59,932 nt of DNA from an uncultured Clostridia bacterium (GTDB lineage Bacteria; Bacillota; Clostridia; Christensenellales; Aristaeellaceae): positions 1 through 59,932 of the forward strand of contig CAKULG010000015.1 in the NCBI GenBank assembly GCA_934667105.1. Reading direction: 5' to 3'. This document shows positions 34,074-41,889 of the stretch, in pieces (the stretch's first letter is position 1; every line of letters starts with the position of its first letter). Position numbers and translations under genes: made by a program. The notes under the pieces were generated by a model. The model saw nothing but the letters and a program-made list of their open reading frames with translations, had not been told where the DNA came from and did not search any database.

Positions 34074-34724
34074 ATGAATATCACCGCCGCGATGGTTAAG
34101 GAACTGCGTGAACGCACCCAGGCCGGTATGATGGATTGCAAAAAGGCGCTGGTCGAAAACGATGGCGATATGGACAAGGCGATCGCGTATCTGCGCGAAA
34201 AGGGCCTGGCCGCCGCCGCCAAGAAGGCGGGCCGCGTGGCTGCCGAGGGCGCTGTGGAAAGCTACATCCATATGGGCGGCAAGATCGGCGTGCTGGTTGA
34301 AGTAAACTGCGAAACCGATTTCGTTGCCAAGACCGATACCTTCAAGAACCTCTGCCACGACATCGCGCTGCAGATTGCCGCCGCGAATCCCCTGTATATC
34401 AACAAGGAAGACGTGCCCGCCGAAGCGCTGAACCAGGAAAAGGAAATTCTCCGCGTTCAGGCTCTCAACGAAGGCAAGCCCGAGAAGATCGTGGATCGCA
34501 TGGTGGAAGGCCGCATCGAGAAGTATTACAAAGAGAACTGCCTCATGGAGCAGGCCTTTGTGAAGAATCCCGATATCAACATCGCTACCCTGGTGAACGA
34601 AGCCACCCTGGCTTCCGGCGAAAAGATCTCCGTCCGCCGCTTCACCCGTTATGAGTGCGGCGAGGGCATCGAAAAAAAGCAGTCCGATCTGGCTTCCGAA
34701 ATCGCCGAAATGACGAAAAAGTAA
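34074..34724 (+). CDS. tsf: elongation factor Ts
   Basis: The 216-residue EF-Ts is of the short bacterial type. The N-terminal UBA-like domain has VKELRERTQAGMMDCKKAL and the core has GKIGVLVEVNCETDFVAKTD. It recycles EF-Tu by releasing GDP. GGAGG precedes the ATG. It is followed by a terminator hairpin before pyrH, so the two ribosome-linked genes can be expressed above pyrH. Confidence 0.98.
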   Translation: MNITAAMVKELRERTQAGMMDCKKALVENDGDMDKAIAYLREKGLAAAAKKAGRVAAEGAVESYIHMGGKIGVLVEVNCETDFVAKTDTFKNLCHDIALQIAAANPLYINKEDVPAEALNQEKEILRVQALNEGKPEKIVDRMVEGRIEKYYKENCLMEQAFVKNPDINIATLVNEATLASGEKISVRRFTRYECGEGIEKKQSDLASEIAEMTKK

Positions 34725-34738
34725 TGAAAGCAAAAAAT

Positions 34739-34766
34739 AGGCGGCGCACAGCCGCCTGTTTTTTAT
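34739..34766 (+). terminator. intercistronic terminator between tsf and pyrH
   Basis: A perfect 7-bp stem AGGCGGC/GCCGCCT with a 5-base loop is followed by GTTTTTT. No separate pyrH promoter was found after it, so partial readthrough is expected. Confidence 0.85.
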
Positions 34767-34787
34767 GAAGAAAAGGAGCTGCAAAGC

Positions 34788-35504
34788 ATGAAAACCCAAT
34801 ATAAGCGCGTATTGCTGAAATTGAGCGGCGAAATGCTGGGGGAAAACGGTCGGCTTTTCGATCATGAAATGATCGACCGCGTGGCAAAGACCCTCTGCCA
34901 GGTGACGGAGATGGGCGTGGAACTGGGCGTGGTGATCGGCGCGGGCAACATCTGGCGGGGCCGCCAGGGCGGCGAAATGGACCGGGTGACGGCGGATCAG
35001 ATGGGCATGCTGGGTACGGTGATTAACTGCCTGTGCATGCGGGACGCCGTGCAGCGCGCGGGGGGCAAGGCGGTGGTGATGAGCGCCATTGAAATGCCCC
35101 GGGTGTGCGAGGTGTATAACACGCAGAATGCCCTGCGTCATATGAAAAAAGGGCATGTGACGCTTTTTGCGGGCGGCAGCGGTAATCCCTTCTTCTCCAC
35201 CGATACCGCCGTGGTGCTGCGGGCCGTGGAGGTGGGGGCGGACGCGATTCTGCTGGCCAAGAATATCGACGGCGTATACGACGATGACCCCCGAAAAAAT
35301 CCCGCCGCGAAGCTGCTTCCCTCCATTACCTATGAAAAGGCCCAGGAAATGCGGCTGAAGGTGATGGATAGCGCCGCCTTCGCCCTTTGCGCGGAAAATA
35401 AAGTGCCTATTGTGCGGGTGTTCGGCCTGTTCGAGCCTGAAAGCATTCTGGAAGTGCTGGCGGGGGATGAAATGGGCACGGTGCTGTATCCCGAAGCGGA
35501 ATAA
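34788..35504 (+). CDS. pyrH: uridylate kinase
   Basis: The 238-residue amino-acid-kinase-fold enzyme begins YKRVLLKLSGEMLG. It has GVVIGAGNIWRGRQ for phosphate binding, GMLGTVINCLCMRDAV, and FFSTDTAVVLRAVEVGADAI near the nucleotide site. It phosphorylates UMP to UDP. AGGAG precedes the ATG. The usual next gene, frr, is absent; a separate promoter for darA follows instead. Confidence 0.97.
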   Translation: MKTQYKRVLLKLSGEMLGENGRLFDHEMIDRVAKTLCQVTEMGVELGVVIGAGNIWRGRQGGEMDRVTADQMGMLGTVINCLCMRDAVQRAGGKAVVMSAIEMPRVCEVYNTQNALRHMKKGHVTLFAGGSGNPFFSTDTAVVLRAVEVGADAILLAKNIDGVYDDDPRKNPAAKLLPSITYEKAQEMRLKVMDSAAFALCAENKVPIVRVFGLFEPESILEVLAGDEMGTVLYPEAE

Positions 35505-35534
35505 GCCCCCGCGCCCCCTGAAAATCAAAAAAGG

Positions 35535-35563
35535 TTGTCAAACGGCTGTTTCTGTTGTATAAT
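35535..35563 (+). promoter_or_regulatory. promoter of the darA-holB-ricT operon
   Basis: TTGTCA (35535-35540) and TATAAT (35558-35563) are 17 bases apart, 46 bases before the darA ATG. This is one of the best sigma-A matches in the window. Confidence 0.8.
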
Positions 35564-35609
35564 AGAAGCAAAGAGAAGTGATTTTGATTTTCGGAAGGGA
35601 GGACGAAGG

Positions 35610-35939
35610 ATGAAACTGGTAATCGCTATTGTTCAGGATGAGGATGCATCCCGCCTAATTTCTAATTTGATGAACGAGGGCTACGGCGTGACCAAGCTGG
35701 CCACCACGGGCGGCTTCCTGAAGGCGGGGAACACCACGCTGCTGGTGGGCGTGGAGGATAACCGCTTTGAGGGCTGCATGGCGATCATCGAAAAGGTTTG
35801 CAAGAGCCGGAAGCAGATCGCCACTTCACCCATCACCATGGGCGGCGCGGCGGGCATGTACGCCCCTTATCCCATTGAAGTGACGGTGGGCGGCGCGACG
35901 GTATTCGTGCTGACGGTGGATCAATTCGTAAAGTATTGA
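35610..35939 (+). CDS. darA: cyclic-di-AMP receptor (PII-like, DarA/PstA)
   Basis: The 109-residue protein matches the YaaQ/DarA family: MKLVIAIVQDEDASRLISNL, then ATTGGFLKAGNTTLLVGVED and an APYPIEVTVGGATVFVL end. In Firmicutes this PII-like trimer binds c-di-AMP; its output is unknown. GGGAGG lies before the ATG at 35610. It is followed after 7 bases by holB, reproducing the yaaQ-(yaaR)-holB-yaaT order of Bacillus without yaaR. Confidence 0.93.
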   Translation: MKLVIAIVQDEDASRLISNLMNEGYGVTKLATTGGFLKAGNTTLLVGVEDNRFEGCMAIIEKVCKSRKQIATSPITMGGAAGMYAPYPIEVTVGGATVFVLTVDQFVKY

Positions 35940-35946
35940 GGATGCA

Positions 35947-36933
35947 ATGGCCGATCGTTTAACGCTTCAGGCATGCGCGGCGGGGAGCAATGTGCTCCTC
36001 GCTGTTTGCCGTGATTTCGCGGAGAATCGCCTGGCCCACGGCCTGCTTTTTACCGGCGCGCCGGGCATCGGGAAAAAGACCTTTGCCCGGCTGCTGGCCC
36101 AGGCGCTGCTTTGCACCGGGGAGGGGGAAAAGCCCTGCGGGCAATGCCGGGATTGCCGCCGCTTTCTGGATGGCGCGCACCCGGACGCGCTGATCCCCAC
36201 CCCCGCGCCCAGGGAGAAAACCATTAAAATCGAGGCGCTGCGGGATACCATTAACGCCCTTTCCCATCATTCTATGGGCGGCGGCCGCCGGGTGGTGCTG
36301 ATTGAAAACGCGGAGCGCATGACCCCCCAGGCCCAGAATTGCCTGCTGAAAACCCTGGAAGAAGCGGAGGATCAAACCTATTTTCTTTTAACGACGGATT
36401 TGGAAGCGCAAATGCTGCCAACGATTCGCTCCCGCTGCCGCATCGTGCGGATGCAGCCCTGGGCGGAGACGCGCGTCCGGGAGGAGTTGCTGCGCCGCGG
36501 CGTGCCGCCTCAGCGCGCCCAGACGTTGGCAAGCTTCTGCGAGGGCAGCCTGGGCCGGGCGCTGCAAATGCAGGAGGACGAAAGCTATTGGCTCGCCCGG
36601 GAATTGGTGAAAGCCAGCTTTCTTTCCCTTCGCCGGGAAGCGGATCAGGCGACGGCCGCCGCGCTGCTTAGGGATCAAAAGGAGCAGGGCGACCGGCTGC
36701 TGAACATTTTGGAGCAGGAGCTTCGCGCGCTTCTCCAGGCCCGGGCGGCGGGCCGGGACGGGGCGGAGGAACTGCCCGAGCAATGGCGGAAAGCCTCGCC
36801 CCAGGGGCTGTGCGCAATTTTGAACGGCATTATGGAGGCCCGCAGGCAGCGCTTCGCCAATGTAAGCTGGCCTGCGGTGGCGGCGGGCCTTATGCAAATT
36901 ATAGCGGAGGAAATAAAAAAATGGCAAGCGTAA
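35947..36933 (+). CDS. holB: DNA polymerase III subunit delta-prime
   Basis: The 328-residue clamp-loader ATPase-like subunit begins with GLLFTGAPGIGKKTFARLLA (P-loop near residue 38). It has zinc-binding cysteines in CGQCRDC (about 65-71) and sensor/arginine-finger region LLKTLEEAEDQTYFLLTT...TIRSRCR. It helps load the sliding clamp on DNA. Its end overlaps ricT by 13 bases. Confidence 0.95.
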   Translation: MADRLTLQACAAGSNVLLAVCRDFAENRLAHGLLFTGAPGIGKKTFARLLAQALLCTGEGEKPCGQCRDCRRFLDGAHPDALIPTPAPREKTIKIEALRDTINALSHHSMGGGRRVVLIENAERMTPQAQNCLLKTLEEAEDQTYFLLTTDLEAQMLPTIRSRCRIVRMQPWAETRVREELLRRGVPPQRAQTLASFCEGSLGRALQMQEDESYWLARELVKASFLSLRREADQATAAALLRDQKEQGDRLLNILEQELRALLQARAAGRDGAEELPEQWRKASPQGLCAILNGIMEARRQRFANVSWPAVAAGLMQIIAEEIKKWQA

Positions 36934-38135
36934 TCGGCGTTCGTTTTCGGAACGCGGGCAAACTTTATTATTTTGATCCCGGCCCGCTGTGGCCCACGGC
37001 GGGGGACGCGGTGATCGTGGAAACCGTTCGCGGCATGGAATACGGCGAAGTGGTGACGGGGGTGCGCGAGGTCAGCGACGAATTGATCACCCCGCCGCTG
37101 AAAAAGGTGATTCGCATCGCTACGGGGGAGGATGCGCAGCATCAGCGGGAAAATGAGGCGAAGGAAAAGGACGCGCTGGCCCTTTGCCAGAAGAAAATTA
37201 ACGAGCACCGGCTGCAAATGAAGCTGGTCAGCTGCGAATATACCTTTGATAATTCCAAGATTCTGTTCTATTTTACGGCGGACAAGCGGGTGGATTTTCG
37301 GGTGCTGGTGAAGGATCTGGCCTCCGTCTTCCGCACGCGGATCGAACTGCGGCAGATCGGCGTGCGGGATGAGGCGAAAATGATGGGCGGCCTGGGCATT
37401 TGCGGTCGGCCCGTCTGCTGCGCCGCTTTCCTGGGCGATTTCCAGCCCGTATCCATTAAAATGGCCAAAGAGCAAAATCTTTCCCTGAATCCCACCAAGA
37501 TTTCCGGCGTTTGCGGCCGCCTGATGTGCTGCCTGAAATACGAGGAGGACCATTACGAGGCCACGCGCAAGCGCATGCCCAAGGTGGGCAAGGAAGTGAT
37601 AACGCCGGATGGAAACGGCGTGGTGGTGGATTTGAACATCCTGAAGGAAACGGTGCGCGTGCGTATTCCCAAGGGCGACGGCACCGAACAGAAGGATTAC
37701 GCCCTGGCGGATGTGCAGCGCGTGACGCCGCCCCAGCGCGCCCCCAAAGCGGAGCCGGAAAAGGCGCCCAAGGCCCCGAAGATGGAAACGCCGGACGCGC
37801 TGGAGGCGGCTCAGGAGGTCCAGGAAGCGATCGCCCCTTCTCCGGAGGAAGTGACGGAGTTCGCCCTGGACGAGGGCCTGACGCCGGAGGAAGCGCTGGC
37901 GGAAATTGAAGAAATGGAAGCGGACGGCGCGGAGGAAGAGGCGGAAGGCATGCCCGTGCAGGCACTGGAAGAAAAGGCAAGCGAGGAAGCGCCCGAAACG
38001 GAGGAAACCGAAGCAGAAGAACCCGCTCCGGTGGACGCGCAGTCAGCGGAAGAAGAGAATACCCCGGCGGAACCGGAAGCGCAGGAGCAAGCCGCTTCCA
38101 CGGCGGAGGAAAATCAACCGCCTTGCGAAGAATGA
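36921..38135 (+). CDS. ricT: PSP1-domain protein RicT (YaaT)
   Basis: The 404-residue protein has the PSP1 core (residues 1-270): VIGVRFRNAGKLYYFDPG, then the cysteine pairs CGRPVCC and CGRLMCC that hold an Fe-S cluster in the Ric complex. A long acidic Glu/Pro/Ala tail (about 275-404) is an unusual addition. In Bacillus, RicT with RicA and RicF affects RNase Y processing, sporulation and competence. GCGGAGG 10 bases before the ATG at 36921 sets the start, which overlaps holB. Confidence 0.93.
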   Translation: MASVIGVRFRNAGKLYYFDPGPLWPTAGDAVIVETVRGMEYGEVVTGVREVSDELITPPLKKVIRIATGEDAQHQRENEAKEKDALALCQKKINEHRLQMKLVSCEYTFDNSKILFYFTADKRVDFRVLVKDLASVFRTRIELRQIGVRDEAKMMGGLGICGRPVCCAAFLGDFQPVSIKMAKEQNLSLNPTKISGVCGRLMCCLKYEEDHYEATRKRMPKVGKEVITPDGNGVVVDLNILKETVRVRIPKGDGTEQKDYALADVQRVTPPQRAPKAEPEKAPKAPKMETPDALEAAQEVQEAIAPSPEEVTEFALDEGLTPEEALAEIEEMEADGAEEEAEGMPVQALEEKASEEAPETEETEAEEPAPVDAQSAEEENTPAEPEAQEQAASTAEENQPPCEE

Positions 38136-38195
38136 CGCATACAATTTGATGCTGTTCTCCATGAAAACGCATTCGTCTGCCTGGGCTTTTAATGG

Positions 38196-38380
38196 CGATG
38201 TGAAAAGGGGCTGTGGAAAAAGCATCTCCAATAGCGAAGAAGCTGGAATCACGGTGAGAAGCATGCTTCTCTTTGCTCGCGGAAATGCAATTTGACCGTC
38301 TGCATTTACCCAACCCTTACGGCTTTTTTAGAGGGGTGCGGGGGAACCGTTCTTTGACGCACAAAGACCGGTTCCCCCGC
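38196..38380. repeat. convergent-gap palindromic repeat with long left flank
   Basis: The core GCGGGGGAACCGTTCTTTG (38338-38356) pairs with CAAAGACCGGTTCCCCCGC (38362-38380), followed by AAATACTTTGTTTTC. The left flank from about 38219 (AAAGCATCTCC, GAAGAAGCTGGAATCACGG, GAGAAGCATGCTTCTC) closely matches 53645-53755. Two copies of this long flank therefore exist in the window, both 3' of forward genes in convergent gaps. Confidence 0.8.
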
Positions 38381-38555
38381 AAATACTTTGTTTTCTTTTT
38401 TTCAAAGCCTCTTTTGACTTATTCCTTACAATTTAATGGAAATGAGAATTTTCCATTTCGGGCGGAGCAACAGGCGGATTTCTTACTCCTCAATTTATAT
38501 TATACGTATTTCCCGGAGGAGGCGCATTTTTGATTTTACGTCCTTGAACTTCCCC

Positions 38556-38981
38556 TTACATACGCTGCCGCGCCGCTTTCAGGGCGCGAATTGCCTGTAA
38601 AAGCTGACTATCTGTGCGCTCCAGGCTGCGCTGGGCTTCGCTGATTTGTCGCAGCGCCATAAAATCGCTGAAGGGGCCGTCCCAGAGCAGATCGGCCGCG
38701 CGCCAGAAGCCAGAAAGCTCCGCCGAAGCGTTGCTGTAAATGCGCAGGCCGTCGGCCGCCTGATGAAAGCGGGGCGCAGCCCATTGATCTGCCGCTGCGC
38801 ATCGTCCATTTTTCCATGCTTTATCAGCCCGGAAACAAGCCCGCCGCCCAGCAGATCATATATGCCCCAGCCCTTGGGCCCGTCGCAGGGCTTCCAGCGC
38901 CGCCTGGGCATAGCGATGAGCCTCACGGCCTGCCGCAAGAGCCTGATCCGTCTGTGGACGCAGGCGGGATAAATCATTCAT
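38556..38981 (-). pseudogene. small helical protein gene with two compensating frameshifts
   Basis: Three reading frames join into one plausible 141-residue protein. It starts MNDLSRLRPQTDQALAAGRE (38981). After ALRRAQG an extra base in a G run shifts to GWGIYDLLGGGLVSGLIKHG and KMDDAQRQING. A one-base loss near 38774 then shifts to HQAADGLRIYSNASAELSGF and on to the stop at 38556. The two errors cancel. The Y-D-L-L-G-G-G-x-x-x-x-x-x-K-H segment belongs to a clostridial hypothetical family. It overlaps the upstream zinc-ribbon gene by 8 bases (ATGAATGA). It could be a decaying gene or sequencing error. Confidence 0.6.
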
Positions 38982-39360
38982 GACGCAGTCCCTTTCCGCA
39001 ATGCGGGCAGAATTTGTAATCCGCGTCCAGCTTTTGCCCGCAATAGGGGCAGAAGGCGGAGGGCCTTCCTTCGCCGCTTTGTTTCGCCGGGGCACCAAAG
39101 CGGTCGTTCAGGGGATCTGGCTCCTCGTGGCCGTCGGTCACATCAAAGACGGAAAAGCGATTTTTCCCCGTGGCGTTGACCAGGTTATAAACGGCGGATG
39201 CAATGGCCAGCAGCACAAAAATTACCCCGAAGGCAGTGAATTCGTCCGGCGCGCCCATGGAGCCGGAAAACACCGTCCACAGCACGCCGACGACGGCCGC
39301 CCCAATGCACGCTATGCCGCTCATGAATGAAGGGCCGCGCCCTGGCTTCACGCTTTTCAT
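38974..39360 (-). CDS. membrane protein with C-terminal zinc ribbon
   Basis: The 128-residue protein has two membrane helices (about 12-33, GIACIGAAVVGVLWTVF; about 41-62, TAFGVIFVLLAIASAVYNLV), a polar linker and a C-terminal zinc ribbon with CPYCGQKL and FCPHCGKGL. Function is unknown; this plan is common in Firmicute hypothetical proteins. GGAGGAATGATTC precedes the ATG. A reverse TATAAT at 39422-39427 may be its -10 box. It is coupled to the frameshifted gene downstream. Confidence 0.75.
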   Translation of the reverse strand: MKSVKPGRGPSFMSGIACIGAAVVGVLWTVFSGSMGAPDEFTAFGVIFVLLAIASAVYNLVNATGKNRFSVFDVTDGHEEPDPLNDRFGAPAKQSGEGRPSAFCPYCGQKLDADYKFCPHCGKGLRHE

Positions 39361-39601
39361 GAATCATTCCTCCTCAAATTGTGGTAATCGCGCGGCGCTT
39401 TTCTTTTATCGCCGCAAATAGATTATAGCATAGGAAGCATGGAAAATCATGCGAAATATGCCCAATTATGCGCATTCGCGTTCCAAAACCGCAAGGAGAA
39501 GGAACGAAAACAATATCGTAACGGAAAGATACTAACTACAGCGAATCAAGCGCTTTTTTGCAGGCCGAAACGCTGGGAAAGCGTCATGCTCTCCGCAAAC
39601 T

Positions 39602-39680
39602 CACAGATCTTTCTTAAAAAGATAGCGGGGGAACCTTCTTTGACTGGCAAAGCGTGGTTCCCCCGCAAGCTATTCGTTTT
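39602..39680. repeat. palindromic repeat downstream of the dipeptidase gene
   Basis: GCGGGGGAACCTTCTTTG (39625-39642) pairs with CAAAGCGTGGTTCCCCCGC (39648-39666). The left flank AGATCTTTCTTAAAAAGATA (39606-39625) is a variant of the CTTTCTT flank. Here the gap is between same-strand genes, but the element still lies at a 3' end and can terminate the reverse-strand motor operon. The rest of 39428-39601 holds nothing recognisable. Confidence 0.75.
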
Positions 39681-39699
39681 TTCACAGTTTTTTAAGACG

Positions 39700-40407
39700 C
39701 TACTGAACAGGAAAATTAAAGGACGTTTCGGGGAAGGGCTCGCCCACCAGCTTGTAATGCCACCATTCATGGGCAAAGCGGCGGAAGCCGTGCTTTTCCA
39801 TAATATCGCAGAGCAGCTGACGATTCTGCGCCTGCTGCTCGGTCACATCCTTCGCGCCGTGCCAGGCCTTCTGGCCGAAATAATCAAAGCCGGTGCCCAT
39901 ATCCAGGGGAACGCCCTGCGAATCCGCCAGGGTCAGATCCACGGCGCTGCCCCGGGTGTGACTGGAATTCCGGGCGATATAGCCCTGATCCACCAGCAGG
40001 CTTTTTTTCTTAAATTCGGGGTAAAATTCCGCCTGCATGCGCAGATCGTCCGCATCCTGCGACCAGCGGACGAAATGGCGCACCGCGCTTTGCGGGCGAT
40101 AGGCGTCGAAGATCAGCAGCCGGTAGCCAAGAGCGCGGAAATCCTCCGCCGCGGCCTTGAGGGCTTGGGCGGCCTGCGCCGTCATGATGGCGTAGGGGGC
40201 TAAATAGCCGTCGATAGGGTCGCCCACAAAATTGTGCGTGCCCGCGTAGCGCATGTCCAGAATCACATCGTCGATCACTTCATGCACGTAGCAAAAGCCC
40301 TCCGGCAGGACGTGGGCCGGGGCGGGAAGCGCCTCCGCCCGGGCGGAGGAAAAAAACAGAGAAAGCAGCATGGAGAGCATCGCCATCCTTCTAAATCGTA
40401 TTGTCAT
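39700..40407 (-). CDS. exported D-alanyl-D-alanine dipeptidase (VanX/DdpX-like, M15D)
   Basis: The 235-residue zinc peptidase has an N-terminal signal sequence (RFRRMAMLSMLLSLFFSSARA). VanX-family motifs follow: VILDMRYAGTHNFVG, the Arg of FDAYRPQSA, the zinc motif SSHTRGSAVDL (Ser-x-His-x6-Asp) and the catalytic Glu and zinc His in HEWWHY. It hydrolyses D-Ala-D-Ala or related peptides; export implies action in the cell wall rather than cytoplasmic vancomycin resistance. It overlaps the preceding gene by 17 bases and is the last gene of the motor operon. Confidence 0.92.
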   Translation of the reverse strand: MTIRFRRMAMLSMLLSLFFSSARAEALPAPAHVLPEGFCYVHEVIDDVILDMRYAGTHNFVGDPIDGYLAPYAIMTAQAAQALKAAAEDFRALGYRLLIFDAYRPQSAVRHFVRWSQDADDLRMQAEFYPEFKKKSLLVDQGYIARNSSHTRGSAVDLTLADSQGVPLDMGTGFDYFGQKAWHGAKDVTEQQAQNRQLLCDIMEKHGFRRFAHEWWHYKLVGEPFPETSFNFPVQ

Positions 40408-40879
40408 AGGTAAATTTCACCTCATGGGCGTGGCCCCAAAGATAATAAGTGATGTAGAAATCCCGCACGGCGTGGGGCGTTCCCTGGGTGAGCAGCATGC
40501 ACCACACATCCCGGGTTTCGCCGGGCTGGAGAATAATTTCCTCCGTTTCGCCGTAATAAAGGATATCCGCGCTGGCGGGGGCCAGCTGCAATTCCACCAT
40601 TTCCGCCGGAACCAGGCCGGGGTTGTGCAGCCGGAGGGTGTAAAGATAGAAGGTGTAATCCTCCGCATCCCCCAGCGTCGTTGCGCGCAGGGGCGTGCCC
40701 AGCAGGCTGCCGTTTTCCAGGGCCTGGCGCAGGGAAGAAAATTCCTGGGCGCGCTGGGCGGCGGGAATGGCTTGCAGCCCCTTGGCCAGCACCTTCACAT
40801 TGGTGTTGAACAGCCCGTAGCCCAGCGCCCCCGCGAAGAGCGCCGTAAGGACTGCCAGCGCAATCGCAATCTTTTTCAA
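40391..40879 (-). CDS. small exported or membrane-anchored protein of the motor operon
   Basis: Not recognised. The 162-residue product has an N-terminal hydrophobic segment (KKIAIALAVLTALFAGALGY) without a lipobox, then a mixed helix and a strand-rich domain (YTFYLYTLRLHNPGLVPAEM, DILYYGETEEIILQPGE) that looks like a beta-sandwich. TTG start with AGGAGG about 7 bases upstream. It is 13 bases after the OmpA-like gene and overlaps the dipeptidase gene by 17 bases, so it is probably co-translated and acts outside the membrane with them. Confidence 0.7.
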   Translation of the reverse strand: MKKIAIALAVLTALFAGALGYGLFNTNVKVLAKGLQAIPAAQRAQEFSSLRQALENGSLLGTPLRATTLGDAEDYTFYLYTLRLHNPGLVPAEMVELQLAPASADILYYGETEEIILQPGETRDVWCMLLTQGTPHAVRDFYITYYLWGHAHEVKFTYDNTI

Positions 40880-40892
40880 GGGAAGCCTCCTG

Positions 40893-41888
40893 TTATTGCA
40901 TCTGGGAGAGGATGCGGTTCATTTCGTCGATCATTTCGGAATCCTTCAGCCGGAATTTGAATTCCACCCGGCGGGAAGCGCTCATATCCACCGTGCCGTC
41001 CGCCTGATAGATGGGATCGGAGAAGCTGCGGCCCTTGGCGGTAAGCAGCTTTTGCAGCTGCGTCACCTGAGAAGGGGTCAGGGAGGAAAGCTGTAAGCAA
41101 TATTCCGCAACGGAGAGCGCGCGGTTCTGGGAGAGCTTCAGGTTCGACATATAGGAGCCCGCGGTATCGGTGTGGCCCTCGATGATGATTTCGCCCACAT
41201 AATCCGCGTATTCCGGCTGCATGAGCACCCCCAGATAAACCGGCAGGAACCGGGAAAGCAGGCTTTGGCCCGAATCCTTAATGGCGCTGGAATTGGTATC
41301 AAAGAACACGGCGCTGTCCAGCATAATATCGCCGGTGGAGGAATCCACCGTGGCGCGCAAATTGGCGGCGGCCAGGGCGGCGCTCAATTCCTGAATGATT
41401 TTCCCGCGCACCCCCACCAGGTCGTCCAGGCGCTTTTGCTGGCTGAGCATTTCGGCCTTCTGGCTTTCCAGAACGGTGCTCATGGCGGCCAGCTTGTCCG
41501 CCTGCTCCGCCAATTGCAATTGCAGGGCCGCCTGCTCCTCTTCCTTGGTTTTCAGCGCGTCCTGGGCGGCGTGGAGATCGCTTTCCTGCTGATCCAATTG
41601 AATCTGGATAGCGGCCAACTCCTCCTGCTTGCCCATGAGGGTCACGTTGGCGGCCTTGAGCTCCTTCTCCCGCTGCACCAGGGTGATGGTGGCGCGGTCC
41701 AGCTCGTCCTTTTGCTCGTTGAGCTGCTGGGTTTTGATTTCCAGCATGTTGTAATACTGATAGACGCTGTAGCACACCGCCAGCACGAACACCAGCAGCA
41801 GCGAAGCCATCATATCCGAATAGGAGATCCAGTGGGCGCCGCTGTCCGTTCCCCGAGGCCCGCGCCCGTTTTTTCTGCGCGATACCAT
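40893..41888 (-). CDS. ZorB-like OmpA/MotB-type motor stator protein
   Basis: The 331-residue protein has one transmembrane helix near the start with the stator Asp (WISYSDMMASLLLVFVLAV). A long coiled coil follows (about 45-175, heptads rich in Gln/Glu/Leu), then a C-terminal OmpA-like peptidoglycan-binding domain with IIIEGHTDTAGSYMSNL, LSQNRALSVAEYC and SRRVEFKFRLKD. This order matches ZorB of Zorya defence systems and MotB, with a longer coiled coil. GGAGG 9 bases before the ATG at 41888 sets the start. One base separates it from the ZorA-like stop. Confidence 0.8.
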   Translation of the reverse strand: MVSRRKNGRGPRGTDSGAHWISYSDMMASLLLVFVLAVCYSVYQYYNMLEIKTQQLNEQKDELDRATITLVQREKELKAANVTLMGKQEELAAIQIQLDQQESDLHAAQDALKTKEEEQAALQLQLAEQADKLAAMSTVLESQKAEMLSQQKRLDDLVGVRGKIIQELSAALAAANLRATVDSSTGDIMLDSAVFFDTNSSAIKDSGQSLLSRFLPVYLGVLMQPEYADYVGEIIIEGHTDTAGSYMSNLKLSQNRALSVAEYCLQLSSLTPSQVTQLQKLLTAKGRSFSDPIYQADGTVDMSASRRVEFKFRLKDSEMIDEMNRILSQMQ

Positions 41889-41889
41889 G

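Noticed and set aside
39700..40407. Vancomycin resistance gene vanX
   Set aside because: The protein is exported and there is no vanH, vanA or vanRS nearby; a wall-peptide role is more likely.
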